Of a stretch of 64,000 nucleotides of DNA, positions 62,866-64,000 are shown in pieces; positions within the stretch are counted from its first letter, which is position 1; each line of letters starts with the position of its first letter. The position numbers and the translations under genes are program-made. Below the pieces are notes generated by a model. That model made no database searches, was not told the DNA's origin, and worked only from the letters and a program-made list of their open reading frames with translations. This DNA is from Treponema sp. (lineage in GTDB: Bacteria > Spirochaetota > Spirochaetia > Treponematales > Treponemataceae), in the NCBI GenBank assembly GCA_022510865.1, contig JAFLSQ010000001.1, positions 1 to 64,000 of the forward strand, written 5' to 3'.

Positions 62866-63519
62866 TCACTGGTTGATTGTTCCCGGAGTTCCCGTGCTGT
62901 CTGGCGGACTGGTGTTTTTATCCAGCTGCTGGAAAATCCGTTTGGCAATGGCACTTATGGTGTAGATTATGAATTCCGGGCCGATGAACGCGCCCACTGC
63001 GAGCGTCACACGATTCCAGAAAATTATTGCGATTTCCAGAGCCACAAGGACGACAAGAAAAATTGTCCTGCCAAAGTACTGGACGCAAATCCCGAGCGAG
63101 TTTTTTATCATGTTTTTGAGGGTGTTGTCGTAGCGGGCAATCAGCGGATAAGCGTACAAATTTGTGGCAATCACAATCGCGGTGAAAAAAATCGCGCCAA
63201 GAATCGCGATAAAGCCAATGCCGTCCGCTTTTGCGACAACCTGCCAGATTAAAAATGCGGCGTAAACGCACGGTGCGGTAATCAGCCACATGAAAGTGCC
63301 CTGACGGAAATTCGCGCGGAACGCCTTGACGAACATCCGGGCAACATAGCCTTCTTCCTCGTCAACCATTTTGAGCGTGACGGAGAAAGCCGCGCAGGTT
63401 GCCGCGCCCACGGTAAAAACCGGCAGGCTGAATACGAGCCAGAGAATGTTCAGCACGAGCACGTCCATCGCGCGGTTCATAAACCGCCAGAACCCGCCGT
63501 TGATATTGAAAAGTCCCAT
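62866..63519 (-). CDS. DUF624 (YesL-like) membrane protein
   Basis: Multi-TM; FNINGGFWRFMNRAMDVLVLNILWLVFSLPVFTVGAATCA. Confidence 0.8.
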   Translation of the reverse strand: MGLFNINGGFWRFMNRAMDVLVLNILWLVFSLPVFTVGAATCAAFSVTLKMVDEEEGYVARMFVKAFRANFRQGTFMWLITAPCVYAAFLIWQVVAKADGIGFIAILGAIFFTAIVIATNLYAYPLIARYDNTLKNMIKNSLGICVQYFGRTIFLVVLVALEIAIIFWNRVTLAVGAFIGPEFIIYTISAIAKRIFQQLDKNTSPPDSTGTPGTINQ

Positions 63520-63542
63520 GCAGAAAATCTATCAGAATTTAA

Positions 63543-63579
63543 AATAAAAAAACAGGCGGAAAGCAAGTTTCCGCCTGTT
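63543..63579 (-). terminator. Minus-strand terminator
   Basis: AACAGGCGGAAA-GCAAG-TTTCCGCCTGTT perfect 12-bp stem, T run on the minus strand. Confidence 0.85.
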
Positions 63580-63599
63580 CTGCAAGAAAAATCGCTGGT

Positions 63600-64000
63600 T
63601 TAGTTTGTAGCGGCTCTTTCTGCGGCTGCGCGTTTCTGCGCCTGCTCTGCGTAGAACGCCTCAAGGTCATCCCAACCGTAGGCTTTGCAATCAGAAATCA
63701 TTTTTGCAACGATTCTGTCGTAGTCCGCGTCAGAGGTTGCGTAAATCGCATTCCAAGAAGAAGTTTTGATTGCCTCGCAGACCTGTGTTTTCTTCATGTC
63801 AAGCTCGGTTGGAACCGGCTGGGCTGAATACAGTGTTCCGGGTGCAAGCTGATAGTTAAACTTCTGGAGGTATGCGTCCGGATTCGCCGCGCCTGCCCAT
63901 TCGCGCCAAGATTTCTCAATCGCGTACTGCGCGTCTTTTAGCTCTGAGGGCCAGAAGTAGCGGTTGTAAGTCTCGCCGTCTGTAAGCGGGTTTGTGGCAT
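63600..64000 (-). CDS. C-terminal part of a probable extracellular solute-binding protein (truncated by window edge)
   Basis: Open frame to the window end (...PLTDGETYNRYFWPSELKDAQYAIEKSWREWAGAANPDAYLQKFNYQLAPGTL...DYDRIVAKMISDCKAYGWDDLEAFYAEQAQKR); adjacent to YesL-like gene. Confidence 0.6.
   Translation of the reverse strand, partial: ATNPLTDGETYNRYFWPSELKDAQYAIEKSWREWAGAANPDAYLQKFNYQLAPGTLYSAQPVPTELDMKKTQVCEAIKTSSWNAIYATSDADYDRIVAKMISDCKAYGWDDLEAFYAEQAQKRAAAERAATN

Overview
The window is 64 kb of bacterial chromosome, almost certainly from a Treponema-like spirochaete. This call rests on gene content and order, an archaeal/spirochaete-type UMP kinase, and Asn at the RpoB 531-equivalent position. 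The centre (about 15.3-43.8 kb, minus strand) is one near-continuous transcription/translation supercluster: tRNA-Thr, rpmG, tRNA-Trp, secE, nusG, rplKAJL, rpoBC, rpsLG, tuf, then S10-spc-alpha to rplQ. It ends in a small unassigned zinc-ribbon ORF. The flanks carry housekeeping genes (trpS, cysS, murB, radA, holA, lexA, ptsH, hprK, rpoN, hpf, a purH AICARFT domain) and several secreted proteins or lipoproteins. I found no CRISPR array, prophage or transposase. Items most worth a second look: (1) a lipoprotein promoter with a G8 tract in its -35/-10 spacer, typical of phase variation; (2) a consensus sigma-54 promoter and distal inverted repeat upstream of hsp20, with rpoN in the same window; (3) a candidate ~98-nt orphan small RNA with a TTGACA-N17-TATAGT promoter and its own terminator between cysE and radA; (4) a TANNNT-N6-ATG/GTG leaderless-mRNA architecture at murB, a Crp-like gene, hprK, an orphan methyltransferase, rpoN and a DUF1015 gene; (5) two ~90-bp palindromic repeats in inverted orientation bracketing the methyltransferase/rpoN segment; (6) a coupled ECF sigma, anti-sigma, TIG/transglutaminase-like (catalytic Cys apparently lost), UMP-kinase operon; (7) a tRNA-Thr(GGU) lacking U55 and with an acceptor-stem mismatch. 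All calls come from reading sequence and the ORF track; no database search was run.
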